64,000 nucleotides of DNA from Chryseobacterium gleum (GCA_945881835.1 CAMCVP010000007.1:1-64000); one strand, 5' to 3'; numbered from the stretch's first letter, positions 54,167-63,263 are shown. Made by a program: numbers and translations. The notes: a model not told the origin generated them from the sequence alone.

Positions 54167-57100
54167 ATTGTTCGAATTTCCAGGAACTTCTAGTGTTCTC
54201 GGCCCGCGTTGTAGGGCGTTGAGCTCCCTTGGTTAATTCGGTAACCTTTCGATAAGTTTCTTGCTGTAAGATGGAAATCGAAGCGTCTGAATTGTAAGAA
54301 TAAAAATGATACTTGAAAGATTCCAAAAAGGAATAGGTGAAGACACCGCCCGTTTGTTCCGTTTCAAATGCATATTCAGATCCTGCAGATGCTGAAATTA
54401 CAAACGCTCCTGTGCCGCTGTTTAAATTGGAAAAGAGCGATTCTACGAGAAAATTAATTTGCTTTTGATTCGTTGGTTCGTCCGTGACAATAACATCAAT
54501 ACCTCTCTTGTCTTTTTCCGAAACCAAATCTGAAACAAACACGGGAGTATAACTAGAGTCAATTTCGCCGCTGTGACAGGCATCGAGAAGCAATAACTTT
54601 TTTCGCGCAGGAATGGAATCTAACAATTCTTCAATTTCAGCATAGGACACTCCGGAATTTTCAGGCGATTTGAAGTTGACGTCGTTCGGACAGAAATAGA
54701 ATTCCCTGTCTTTTCCAATTGTTCCGTGACCAGCGAATGCTAGAACAACAATGTCGTTGACATTCGTTTCTGAAAGAAACCGCTTAATGTTTAATATGTT
54801 TCCCCTTGTTGCTTCTTGATTGGTTAGAAGCAGATGCTTACACCTACTGTCGTAAGCCGAAATAAACTCGTCTCTTAACTTTGAAACATCGCTGTGAGCG
54901 AACGTTAAGTTCTTTGTAGTGTCAATGTATTCCGAAACTCCAATTCCTACGCAAAACAGGCGTCTTTGGAAGTTATAGGTGGAAATAATTTCTTTTGAAA
55001 GAGGGAAACTGTTAATTCCGTTTTGAGTTTGGATATAAACAAGAATTTCATTGTTGCCATTTTCTAATGTGGCTGTGCAGCTGAACTCTTTTTTGTTTGC
55101 TTGGATTGGAAGACCATTCATTCCATAAACAGGAACCCCGTTGATTAACACATGCGCAGTTAGTGGTTCCCGCAAAGAATAATCTATTTCGATTGAAAAC
55201 GAGACAAGACTGTCATTTTGTGTAGAGGGCATTTTAGATTTCCAACTAAGCTTGGGAATGTTTGTGTTGAAGTCGAGGCTTTGAATATTGAATTTCTTAT
55301 TTCGTTTTTCATAGGCCATTTCGAAGGCTTCAACGGTTTCAACATCTGCGAGTCCGATAGCGGCTAAAACGCGATCGGGTCGATTGAGTAACGCTTCATA
55401 ATTTAGCAAGGGAAAGGCGTTTTTCCCTTTCACCATATGAAATTTTGGAATGGTGTTTTTTGATGCGTAGAACGAACCGTCTGGTAAGAACCAAAGAACA
55501 TCTGTTGTTTCTTCATTCGGAAGAAAGAGAATGGTGCAAACAACTTTGTTTGTAATTGGATCAATGAAAAAAGCCTCTCTGCTATTCAACACTACAAAAA
55601 TATTTTCACCCACGAAAGAGCAATGGACCGCTTTTCCAGCGCCTAACGAAACGGTTTCAAAAGGAGAGTATTCACCAACATTCCAAACAAACATTTTCCC
55701 CGAGGGAAAGAATCCAAAATATTTTTTTGTCGATTCCGAGTATATGTATTTGGCGTCTAGTGAATATTCTGGCGCGTTTAACTTAGAAATTTCGGTGTTG
55801 TCAAATTGTTTAACAATGAAAGATTTGTTGGAACTTTTGATTTTTTTGAAAGTGTTGGCCTCGTATAATTCGTAGAAGTATTTTCTTTCCCCTTGGTCGG
55901 TTATTTCAAAAGTTACAATTTGAAAAAGAGAATCACTTTCATTGAATTCTATCCAACTCAAACCCATATTCAGGAATTCATGAACCGTATTTTTTTGAAT
56001 ATCGAAAAGGTAGATATCACGCTGCGTGTCTTTAAAAAACTCATTCACATAGGCACATATAAATCTGCTGGTGGAAGAGGAACTTATTTCACTTTTGTAA
56101 TAGGGTCCGTCAAACCGCAATTTAAATCTCGGACTTACAGCAAGTGTTTTTCCATCCGGACGCATCTCCTTAATAAGAAAAAAAGTGTTTTTCGTTTTAC
56201 TGCTTTCATCTTCTAAACTCCAATAATTTTGGGTGTATAATTCCGCGGCCATTCCAACGTAGTCGTGATTTAACAGCGTGTGATTACTGAAATTTTGAAC
56301 TTGAATTCGCTCGAGTGTTTTGAGATTTAACAATTGTTTATCTAAAAGAACAAACTCTTCGTTGTCGGTAGAAATAGATGTTTCGAAGAGCGGGTATTCA
56401 ATATCGTTATCCCACGGCCAAGTTTTTTGAACGGAAGATAAAAGAGTTGTTCTGTTAATGTCGGTGATTTTCGAAAACGCGTTTGCGCGAACAAATTCTT
56501 CAGTTTCTTCATGGGATAGTATCTGGAAGTTTACAACCCCGGAATTCAAATTCACCAAGTGTATTCGAATGTTTGTTTCGTTTAAATCTTTATGTTTTTC
56601 AAGAATAAGTAATGTTGAATCCAAGTTATCGGCCAATACATCGACATCATTTTCAAAAGAAAATCTTCGAAGAAGTGACGGGTCTTCAATTCCCCACATT
56701 TCCACATATCTTCCTTGAACAGCATAGACAAACTTTCTATTTTCTCCAACGACAATTTTCTTTTCCGATTTGTTATTGATCGCAGAAGTGTTTGGAAGTA
56801 TTCTAATTTCATTTGGGTTGAATAAGCGATAATTTCCGGTTTTTTCGTCAATTTTTGTAAACGCCGAAACGTCTGTTAGTTTCATTTTATTCGCAGCACC
56901 AGAAAGTGGAGAACCTGAATAATCATAGTAACTTCCGAAAACAATTATTTCATTTTCATTAATTAAAAATGCGTTACGAATCTTGAAAAGGTTACATGTG
57001 TTTGCGTGGAAAATGTGAATGTCTTTTTCCGTTTTTAAGTCAAAAATCTTGAATTCATTTCCTGCGGGTAAAAGACGGACGCCAAACTCTTGTTTCGATA

Positions 57101-57944
57101 GTATTGTCTCGTTCTGAGGCCGGTACTCCTCGTCGATAGATATTATGGTGTCTTTTACGTTTCCTAAGACATTTATATAATTGGAATAAATATCACTTCG
57201 GAATAGGCGACAGGACTCGAGATAAATAGCGCTGTTCTCTTCAGAGAATTGCATGTTGAAATAGTACTGCTCAGGCAACACTGTTTTGTAAAGAACTTCA
57301 AGCGATTTTATATTTAATACCTGAAGTTCGTTTGGTTTTTCAGAGTCATTGGACCGTGTGAGAATAGCAAGCTTTTCCCCACGTGAGCTTATGGCACAAT
57401 TGAAAACCGGCGTGTTTAACACAACATTTTCCTGATCATTGGTAAACATAATCGCGCTGTCTGTCCACCACAGTTCTTGGTTGTTGAACGTAAACGGGTG
57501 TGCCGAATTAACTATTGCACAAAAAGTGTCTGGTGATTTTCCAAATGCTACTCGGGCATAACCAGGATAAGTTTTCGTTGTGTTGTTAAGGAAGTTATAG
57601 AAATAAAGGCTGTCTGATAAATAAGTTAGATCCAAATTACACTCGAGCTCGCCATTGAATTTGCACGCTCTGAAGCAAAGTATGCTGTCGTTGTTTTCAG
57701 CGAAGAAGATTTCAGCAACAAGTCCCCTAGTTAAATGATTGCAAGGGATCGTTGTAATTATTTCTAGATTTTGAGTTTTTAAAATAGAAATATTTTCACT
57801 GTCCGCAAGTGCTATTTTTGATTTATCGGAGCTAATAGCCCCCATGTAAATGGGAGTTTTTGTTTTGAATTGAGCGCTAGAAATTTGAGGCAATAAAACA
57901 GAAAAGACTAGAGCTATAAAAGTGAGTCTACTTAACAATTTCAT
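54165..57944 (-). CDS. Exported beta-propeller/caspase-family protein
   Basis: A 1259-residue exported protein. The signal peptide is MKLLSRLTFIALVFSVLLPQISSAQ. About 850 residues of WD40-like strand repeats follow, then an Ig-like region (about 915-985, LTAHVLINGVPVYGMNG), then a C-terminal peptidase C14 caspase-like domain (about 990-1259). The catalytic dyad is visible: His1073 in LAFAGHGTIG and Cys1123 in LLLLDACHSGEID. It would cleave proteins, probably in the periplasm; the target is unknown. There is no lipobox or T9SS tail. An ATG at 57956 also exists, but the signal peptide starts at 57944, where the gene overlaps the upstream caspase gene by 17 bases. Co-expression is likely. Confidence 0.82.
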   Translation of the reverse strand: MKLLSRLTFIALVFSVLLPQISSAQFKTKTPIYMGAISSDKSKIALADSENISILKTQNLEIITTIPCNHLTRGLVAEIFFAENNDSILCFRACKFNGELECNLDLTYLSDSLYFYNFLNNTTKTYPGYARVAFGKSPDTFCAIVNSAHPFTFNNQELWWTDSAIMFTNDQENVVLNTPVFNCAISSRGEKLAILTRSNDSEKPNELQVLNIKSLEVLYKTVLPEQYYFNMQFSEENSAIYLESCRLFRSDIYSNYINVLGNVKDTIISIDEEYRPQNETILSKQEFGVRLLPAGNEFKIFDLKTEKDIHIFHANTCNLFKIRNAFLINENEIIVFGSYYDYSGSPLSGAANKMKLTDVSAFTKIDEKTGNYRLFNPNEIRILPNTSAINNKSEKKIVVGENRKFVYAVQGRYVEMWGIEDPSLLRRFSFENDVDVLADNLDSTLLILEKHKDLNETNIRIHLVNLNSGVVNFQILSHEETEEFVRANAFSKITDINRTTLLSSVQKTWPWDNDIEYPLFETSISTDNEEFVLLDKQLLNLKTLERIQVQNFSNHTLLNHDYVGMAAELYTQNYWSLEDESSKTKNTFFLIKEMRPDGKTLAVSPRFKLRFDGPYYKSEISSSSTSRFICAYVNEFFKDTQRDIYLFDIQKNTVHEFLNMGLSWIEFNESDSLFQIVTFEITDQGERKYFYELYEANTFKKIKSSNKSFIVKQFDNTEISKLNAPEYSLDAKYIYSESTKKYFGFFPSGKMFVWNVGEYSPFETVSLGAGKAVHCSFVGENIFVVLNSREAFFIDPITNKVVCTILFLPNEETTDVLWFLPDGSFYASKNTIPKFHMVKGKNAFPLLNYEALLNRPDRVLAAIGLADVETVEAFEMAYEKRNKKFNIQSLDFNTNIPKLSWKSKMPSTQNDSLVSFSIEIDYSLREPLTAHVLINGVPVYGMNGLPIQANKKEFSCTATLENGNNEILVYIQTQNGINSFPLSKEIISTYNFQRRLFCVGIGVSEYIDTTKNLTFAHSDVSKLRDEFISAYDSRCKHLLLTNQEATRGNILNIKRFLSETNVNDIVVLAFAGHGTIGKDREFYFCPNDVNFKSPENSGVSYAEIEELLDSIPARKKLLLLDACHSGEIDSSYTPVFVSDLVSEKDKRGIDVIVTDEPTNQKQINFLVESLFSNLNSGTGAFVISASAGSEYAFETEQTGGVFTYSFLESFKYHFYSYNSDASISILQQETYRKVTELTKGAQRPTTRAENTRSSWKFEQ

Positions 57945-59916
57945 ACACAAAATCATAAATTCCGATTTCTTCTAATTCAATTGGAAGTGTATCCATTCCG
58001 CGTGATTTCCCTTTAATTGTACTTTGAAAGAACATGTCGAAACTACTTCCCGCATTGGCTGCTTGCCCTCGTGATGTTACCAATCCACTGAGGTTTAGAG
58101 GTTGTTTAGTAACAACCAGTTTCAACACTCCTTGTCCCAACGGAGGACTCATCTTAACAATAAGACCACTGTTCGTTGAAAGCGCGTTTCCAACTATTTT
58201 ATATTCTTCTGGAAGACGACCAGATTTTGGGCAAACGATTGAAATTTTTCCGGAGGCATCGATATCTAAGATGGAATAATAGAGCACTCGGCTACTGTTA
58301 TTCTGAATATCTACTCTCAAAAATTTTCCAACGTTAATTTTGTTTGAAGTTATTCTTCCAACCTCACTGTAGTCTTTCGCTGAACGTCCGCTTGTCCCCT
58401 CTATTTTATTAACTTCAGTTAAATAAATTGTTGCTGAATATTCGGCGTTGTCAATGGATAAATTCCGAAGAAATTTCCCTTGCGCGTAATCGGATATTTT
58501 TTGCATGAGCCAGTCCATTTGAACTTGTGTGAGCTCTTCTTCTTCTGAAACTTCAAAAGAGGAAAGAGCGAACTCAACATCTCCGAGTGCACTTAATTTA
58601 ATTGGGTTGGGATCGCCCACAGATGATTTGTCAAGCTCTATGAAAAGATCTGTTTTCTTCCCTTTATTCAATGAAATAAAAGGCACGTCCTTCATTTCAT
58701 TTTCCAATTGTTTGGTAACTCCTTTACTGAAATTTTTCAATTGAATAGACACAGCAACGTTACCAAAATTTCTTTCGAGAACCTGCGCCCACAAAAGGCT
58801 TGTCTTCTCGAAAGAAGTTGGAATGTTCACAGCTGTTACTTCACATTCGGTGGTTGAACTCGCTGTTACCTTGCCAGTGAAAAGAGCATTTTCAATTGAA
58901 AACTCGCGTGTGTCTGGTTCGAAAAAACCAACAACCGAACCGATGTTTATAGAGGCTAACAGTCCGCCAGAAATTACAATTGTATTGTTTTCTAAAACCT
59001 CTTTTACACGCAGAAATTGAGCAACGGGAAGTAGATTTCCTCCGAAAATAGTGGAGTTCAATGTCCCCTCTGCGCTTGGTGTTTGAGCAGGAACAATTCC
59101 AATCATGGTATTCCGAACTTTTTCGAAGAGAGCTTGATAAGAGGTTTTTGCAGTCGATGAGGAAATGGCCTTGCTTAAAGCGAACGAAAGTGAACCACAA
59201 CTTAAGTCGCCTTCTTGGTATTCCGAGTTTAATTGACTTTGACTAGACGCAAAAAAGGCAACCATGTTAGAGAGATCTTTTCTTTCTGAAAGTGGTTCCC
59301 AAGTTTCTTCGGTGTCGGCGTTTTGGTATGTGTCAAGATCAAGTCTAACAGCTCCTCGAGAAGGGCCTATTCCACGAGTAGATGTTCCGGAGTGACATGC
59401 GTCGATAGTAACAAACAAGTCTCCATTAGGGCCTAATGCCAATCTAATATTTTCTAGAAGTTTATTCAGCTCATCATCTCTCAAGTAATTCGCGTAATAG
59501 GTGTAATCCTTTCTTCTACCTCCGTCGTTTTTCGCATTAATGGGCACAAGCGCTTCATCTAATCCATCTAATTCATCTTTGTTGTTATCTGGAATTTGAT
59601 ACCCGTGACCGGAAAAATGGAACATAACCACATCACCTTTTTTAAGACTCGGAATAAGTACGTTCTCAACGGCGTTTACTATGGCCTGTCTGGTTGCCCC
59701 AGAATCTAGAATGTAAATATTCTCATTGGGCACTCCTCGCTCAAGAAGGGCGTTGCGAACCAATTGCATGTCGGTAAGAGTAGACTCTCCAAGTTCGTTC
59801 CATTTGCTCTCTTCGCTATAACCATGAGCCGCAATAAGCAAAGCATGCGTCTGTTGCTGTCCGTTTATGGAAAGAAGCGAGATGAAAAGAAAACAAAAGG
59901 TTAGAACGTTTTTCAT
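57928..59916 (-). CDS. Exported caspase-family (metacaspase-like) protein with DUF4384-like C-terminus
   Basis: A 662-residue exported protein. A signal peptide (to about residue 19) is followed immediately by a caspase p20 domain (about 23-300). The dyad residues are His104 in FHFSGHGYQIPD and Cys174 in VTIDACHSGTSTRG; the conserved acidic pocket region DELDGLDEALVP lies between them. The middle part is strand-rich. Residues about 535-610 (FLRVDIQNNSSRVLYYSILDIDA, then IVCPKSGRLPEEY and GQGVLKLVVTKQPL) look like a DUF4384 domain, often paired with caspases. Its last 17 bases overlap the start of the propeller-caspase gene. The two may form a cascade or a sensor-effector pair, which is inference only. 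Confidence 0.85.
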   Translation of the reverse strand: MKNVLTFCFLFISLLSINGQQQTHALLIAAHGYSEESKWNELGESTLTDMQLVRNALLERGVPNENIYILDSGATRQAIVNAVENVLIPSLKKGDVVMFHFSGHGYQIPDNNKDELDGLDEALVPINAKNDGGRRKDYTYYANYLRDDELNKLLENIRLALGPNGDLFVTIDACHSGTSTRGIGPSRGAVRLDLDTYQNADTEETWEPLSERKDLSNMVAFFASSQSQLNSEYQEGDLSCGSLSFALSKAISSSTAKTSYQALFEKVRNTMIGIVPAQTPSAEGTLNSTIFGGNLLPVAQFLRVKEVLENNTIVISGGLLASINIGSVVGFFEPDTREFSIENALFTGKVTASSTTECEVTAVNIPTSFEKTSLLWAQVLERNFGNVAVSIQLKNFSKGVTKQLENEMKDVPFISLNKGKKTDLFIELDKSSVGDPNPIKLSALGDVEFALSSFEVSEEEELTQVQMDWLMQKISDYAQGKFLRNLSIDNAEYSATIYLTEVNKIEGTSGRSAKDYSEVGRITSNKINVGKFLRVDIQNNSSRVLYYSILDIDASGKISIVCPKSGRLPEEYKIVGNALSTNSGLIVKMSPPLGQGVLKLVVTKQPLNLSGLVTSRGQAANAGSSFDMFFQSTIKGKSRGMDTLPIELEEIGIYDFVYEIVK

Positions 59917-59934
59917 GTGGAATAGTTAGAAATG

Positions 59935-59970
59935 AAAAAGGCTGATAAAGACATAAGTCTCATCAGCCTT
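59935..59970 (-). terminator. Terminator after the small secreted protein
   Basis: On the minus strand AAGGCTGAT and ATCAGCCTT form a 9-base stem with a 15-base loop, running into five T bases. It separates the small-protein gene from the caspase pair downstream. Confidence 0.7.
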
Positions 59971-59990
59971 GTAGTTTTTTCAAAAAGAGT

Positions 59991-60374
59991 TTAGTCGATT
60001 GTAAGATTGAAATCTCCCGTGCATTCTCCTGACCCTGACCATTCGTAGGTAGATCCTGCAGTGCGCACATAGTATTTTGTCCATCCCGAATAAACACAAA
60101 CCCCACCTTCACTCCAAGGAGAAACAGTTCCGCGGTATTCATCATCTACCCAAACATAAAGGGTGTAACCCGTCCAGTTGTCGAAATTCAAGCAACAAGT
60201 ACCTCTTTTCGGATCTGGTTTTGGAGCAACAACATCAGCTGTTGGCAAGTTAAGTTTTGCGCCCACGCCGTTGGCGTTGAATTTACGTCCACTAACATTA
60301 GTCGACTGGCTAAATGCGCTTGCAGTAAACAATAGGGCAGAAGCCACTAAGCAAATTGAAAGTAATTTTTTCAT
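59991..60374 (-). CDS. Small secreted cysteine-containing protein, unknown function
   Basis: A 127-residue protein with signal peptide MKKLLSICLVASALLFTASAFSQ. A proline-containing linker is followed by a compact C-terminal domain of about 70 residues: CCLNFDNWTGYTLYVWVDD, EYRGTVSPWSEGGVCVYSG, then SGSGECTGDFNLTID. It holds four cysteines and many aromatic residues, like a small disulfide-stabilised beta-sandwich. The frame reaches back to 60425, but a TATATTCG box at 60395-60402 and the signal peptide favour the ATG at 60374. A terminator isolates it from the caspase genes. It sits directly beside the left glmS-derived repeat. No known family was recognised. Confidence 0.75.
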   Translation of the reverse strand: MKKLLSICLVASALLFTASAFSQSTNVSGRKFNANGVGAKLNLPTADVVAPKPDPKRGTCCLNFDNWTGYTLYVWVDDEYRGTVSPWSEGGVCVYSGWTKYYVRTAGSTYEWSGSGECTGDFNLTID

Positions 60375-60394
60375 GGTGTTTTTATTAGTTTGAA

Positions 60395-60402
60395 CGAATA
60401 TA
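60395..60402 (-). promoter_or_regulatory. -7-like promoter box for the small secreted protein
   Basis: TATATTCG on the minus strand is one base from TAnnTTTG and lies 20 bases before the ATG at 60374. Confidence 0.4.
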
Positions 60403-60437
60403 GATTTCTCTTTTTCCGTCAACAAAAACAGCCTGTA

Positions 60438-60459
60438 AAATACTCCGAAGGGAGTATTT
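60438..60459 (-). terminator. Hairpin five bases beyond the displaced glmS end
   Basis: AAATACTCC and GGAGTATTT form a perfect 9-base stem with a four-base loop. On the minus strand it begins five bases after the stop codon contained in the left glmS-like repeat, where a native glmS terminator would be expected. The T run is short. Confidence 0.55.
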
Positions 60460-60468
60460 AGATGTTAT

Positions 60469-60502
60469 TCCACCGTTACGCTCTTCGCTAAATTCCTTGG
60501 TT
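60469..60502. repeat. Left 34-base direct repeat of the glmS 3' end (attL/attR candidate)
   Basis: These 34 bases are identical to 63485-63518. Read on the minus strand they encode PRNLAKSVTVE. A stop codon follows at 60465-60467, separated from the repeat by one mismatch (GAA for GAG, both Glu). Similarity stops after the repeat on its right, apart from a shared GGTC displaced by one base. It is the apparent remnant of the original gene end. Confidence 0.75.
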
Positions 60503-60585
60503 CGGTCGTTAAAACCAGATATCATAGATCTTGGCTTGGATATCATCAATTATCATCCAAATTAATCTTATATCGCCATGGTTTT

Positions 60586-60933
60586 TTAAGAAATGTTTTT
60601 CACTCGATCTTTAAGAATTTCAATCATCTCATCTTTTTCTTTCAATCTCAATTCATATTGCTCAATCAATTTGTCAGGAACACTAACATATTGGCCAAAT
60701 GAACCTCCGGATTGATTGTTTGATGTGAATATGATAGTTTTTTCTTTAAGAAACTCAGAGATTTCCACGTCGAAAACAACGGATAATTTCTCTAATTCAG
60801 CAATTGAAAAAGGTATATGACCAGATTCTCTTCTGCTATATTGAGATTGTTCAATATCTAATACGCTGGATACAATTTCTTGAGACATTTTCTTGGCTTC
60901 ACGAAAAAATCTAACTTTTTCAAACACCTCCAT
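60586..60933 (-). CDS. XRE-family helix-turn-helix transcriptional regulator
   Basis: A 115-residue DNA-binding protein. The N-terminal helix-turn-helix (about residues 3-62) reads VFEKVRFFREAKKMSQEIVSSVL, then QSQYSRRESGHIPFSIAELEKLS, a standard HTH_3 fold. The C-terminus (about 85-115) is a coiled coil, probably for dimerisation. The frame extends to 60996, but a TATATTTG box at 60948-60955 lies within that extension, so the ATG at 60933 is the likely start. It is divergent from the secreted-protein gene at 61041 and probably regulates it and itself through the 107-base gap. It lies inside the putative element. Confidence 0.85.
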   Translation of the reverse strand: MEVFEKVRFFREAKKMSQEIVSSVLDIEQSQYSRRESGHIPFSIAELEKLSVVFDVEISEFLKEKTIIFTSNNQSGGSFGQYVSVPDKLIEQYELRLKEKDEMIEILKDRVKNIS

Positions 60934-60947
60934 ATATTCAATTTTAA

Positions 60948-60955
60948 CAAATATA
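60948..60955 (-). promoter_or_regulatory. -7 promoter box for the XRE regulator
   Basis: TATATTTG on the minus strand matches TAnnTTTG, 14 bases before the ATG at 60933, and decides the start of that gene. Confidence 0.5.
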
Positions 60956-61040
60956 GTCATTATGTTTTTATCACATATCTTATGATCTAGGGACATTGTT
61001 GGTCATTTAATCATTCAATACTTTTATCAAAAAATAATCT

Positions 61041-61388
61041 ATGTATAAATTTTTAAGTGTCTTAGTACTTGTTTTTAGTGCATACTCTACCAATGCTCAA
61101 ACATTTTGTTTTCAAAGTGAGGATGATGTAATGACCTATGTTATCGGAAAAACCTTTGAAAGTAGTGACGGTACTATTAAATTAATTTTCAACACTTCTC
61201 AAGCAACATTAAAAGCCGGAAATAGCACTTTTAATTATTTGTATGATAAATTCTCTTATATAGGATCTGGTTATAAAGGGGCCATAGAAATGACGGAATT
61301 AAGTGGAGAAGGTGGTATTAAAATGTACGTATCTTGTAAGGAACGCATGATGACTGATAATAAGGGCACTTTACTTTATGCACAATAA
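61041..61388 (+). CDS. Small secreted protein, unknown function
   Basis: A 115-residue protein with a signal peptide (MYKFLSVLVLVFSAYSTNAQ) and a mature part of about 95 residues beginning TFCFQSEDDVMTYVIGKTFE. Predicted strands (TIKLIFNTSQATLKAG, TFNYLYDKFSYIG) suggest a small beta-rich domain; two cysteines may form a disulfide. The AT-rich codon use differs from the housekeeping genes. It ends 16 bases before the lipoprotein gene start, so the two are probably co-transcribed from the region facing the XRE regulator. No family was recognised. Confidence 0.7.
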   Translation: MYKFLSVLVLVFSAYSTNAQTFCFQSEDDVMTYVIGKTFESSDGTIKLIFNTSQATLKAGNSTFNYLYDKFSYIGSGYKGAIEMTELSGEGGIKMYVSCKERMMTDNKGTLLYAQ

Positions 61389-61404
61389 TTTAAATTTTGA
61401 ACTC

Positions 61405-63243
61405 ATGAAAACTACCTCGTTTTTCCTTCTGGCTTTTATTCTAACTGCTTGCGGATCTCTCAAATTTATGCAACCGTATAATACTGTTTATGTTAATACA
61501 AACATTGAAGAAACCAATCAAAAAGTTTCATTAACGGACTTAACAGGTAATTCTTTTTCAGAGGATGTCAAAGAAGGAAAATTTATGATTTCTAATTCCA
61601 AATTTGACTATAAATTTTTTTCAAATGATTTTACCAAGAAAAAGAGGACTTTGATTTTGTCACACCCAAATTATTATCCTGATACGATAGTAGTCAACAG
61701 AACTTTGAGACCTTTAGTTTTCGGTTTAGATTTAATTGGCTCGGCATTCGTAGTTGGCTTACCGTCAGCGATAATTGACTTTACTAATGGCAATATTTGG
61801 AAAGTGAGGCGTAAGAGCAAAAATATTGATTTGACCCTTTCTCCAAAACAGCAATATTTCGAAAAAAAAATAGACTCTTTAATTACTCAGTTCATTGACA
61901 AGAATACCGCCAGGATCGATAAGGCAATAATTCTGGAAAGAATATACTCTGATTACAAGTTATATAAGCAGGAACCATATTTTTCAAAATCAAGTGAGGC
62001 AATGAACAAAATTGTCCCTTTGTACCTAAATATTTTAATCGAAGAGAGAAATCAAGAAGAAATAAAATCATGGTTGAATAAAATAGAGTCTCCCTTTCTT
62101 TTGCTGTTTAAAGAAGCTGAAAAAAAATGCTCAGTTGAAATTGAAAAGGATTTAGAAGCTAAGAATCAAAGGCTTTTGGATATATTGAGCAACCCAAAAA
62201 ACACTCAATTTAATACAACCGAGCTTAATATCATAGATAGTATTTATCAGTTGAAACAAAAATCTAGCATGATTACCACGGATGCAAAAGTGATAAGTCA
62301 GGGTGGTAAATTTCTGCAATTTTATATCTCAGGATCATATGTAGAGTTTTTAAAGTATAAAAACTCTACACGATCGGATTTCAAAGATAAATACAATCAA
62401 ATAAAACAGACGATAAGGTTTATTTCGAACGACCTCAAATTAAACTTGAATACCGAGTCCGTAATGATTCAAAAATTAGATTCAGTCTACAAGCAATGTA
62501 TTGGATTTAGATCATTTTGCAGATACTCTGATGCTCTTTCAGGAAAAGAATATAAGGAAGTCAGCGGTGGCCTAAGTAAAGAGGTATATGACTATTGGTA
62601 TAAAACATGGGTTAAACCAGAGTATGCTGATAATCCGATTTACTATAAAAGCAGAACAAAATTCGGTAGTGAACAAGCAACCATCACTTACACTTTTCCA
62701 AACTGGGTCTTTAAAGATGAAAAAAGAATTTGTGTCGAAAAACAAGACTTCCCTGATGAGTCGGGCACACGTTTGGAAGATGGCAAGGTAAAAAATATTA
62801 AACGAAATCATATTTACTACAAGTATTATGTTGTCCGAATAACCAATAACGATTCTTATGCAAATAATATGAGAATTGCAAATGAAAATGAGGAAAGAAC
62901 GAAAGAAATATTAGCCGAGGGAAAAACCACTATCAATACCGAGTTAAAGTTAAATAGAGAATTACAAGTTACAGGATCTCTGCATGAACGTGCAATGTCA
63001 TTCTCACCCGCCACCGGCCCCTTAACAGATAAAAATATAATAAGAGATGACGAACTAAAGTGGGAAAACGCGGTTTATGACGAACGTGGAGAGTTATCCA
63101 TTTATAATTCTATGCTCAGTGCTCTTCAGTTTGAATTATCAACTTGTTACGATTATGGCGAAGGATTCAAATTATTTGGAGTTGAATTTGAAAGTCTATT
63201 TGAAAATCAAGGATGTAGTCCAGACGCTGGTGGTGTTTACTAA
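61405..63243 (+). CDS. Large lipoprotein of unknown function
   Basis: A 612-residue lipoprotein with signal MKTTSFFLLAFILTACGS; the lipobox LTAC-G sets the mature N-terminal cysteine. After a beta-rich opening (residues about 25-110, VSLTDLTGNSFSEDVKEG, ILSHPNYYPDTIVVN), a hydrophobic stretch (RPLVFGLDLIGSAFVVGLPSAIIDF) precedes a long helical, lysine-rich region (about 140-370). The C-terminal part (about 430-612) is richer in strands and mentions no known catalytic motif. The frame opens at 61378, but the lipoprotein signal starts at 61405. It follows the small secreted gene by 16 bases and ends at a strong terminator. Very AT-rich, consistent with transfer. Confidence 0.7.
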   Translation: MKTTSFFLLAFILTACGSLKFMQPYNTVYVNTNIEETNQKVSLTDLTGNSFSEDVKEGKFMISNSKFDYKFFSNDFTKKKRTLILSHPNYYPDTIVVNRTLRPLVFGLDLIGSAFVVGLPSAIIDFTNGNIWKVRRKSKNIDLTLSPKQQYFEKKIDSLITQFIDKNTARIDKAIILERIYSDYKLYKQEPYFSKSSEAMNKIVPLYLNILIEERNQEEIKSWLNKIESPFLLLFKEAEKKCSVEIEKDLEAKNQRLLDILSNPKNTQFNTTELNIIDSIYQLKQKSSMITTDAKVISQGGKFLQFYISGSYVEFLKYKNSTRSDFKDKYNQIKQTIRFISNDLKLNLNTESVMIQKLDSVYKQCIGFRSFCRYSDALSGKEYKEVSGGLSKEVYDYWYKTWVKPEYADNPIYYKSRTKFGSEQATITYTFPNWVFKDEKRICVEKQDFPDESGTRLEDGKVKNIKRNHIYYKYYVVRITNNDSYANNMRIANENEERTKEILAEGKTTINTELKLNRELQVTGSLHERAMSFSPATGPLTDKNIIRDDELKWENAVYDERGELSIYNSMLSALQFELSTCYDYGEGFKLFGVEFESLFENQGCSPDAGGVY

Positions 63244-63263
63244 GTGAAGTTTTAAGAATTATT

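Noticed and set aside
57944-57956. Start of the propeller-caspase gene at 57956
   Set aside because: The signal peptide begins at the ATG at 57944; the four extra residues add nothing.
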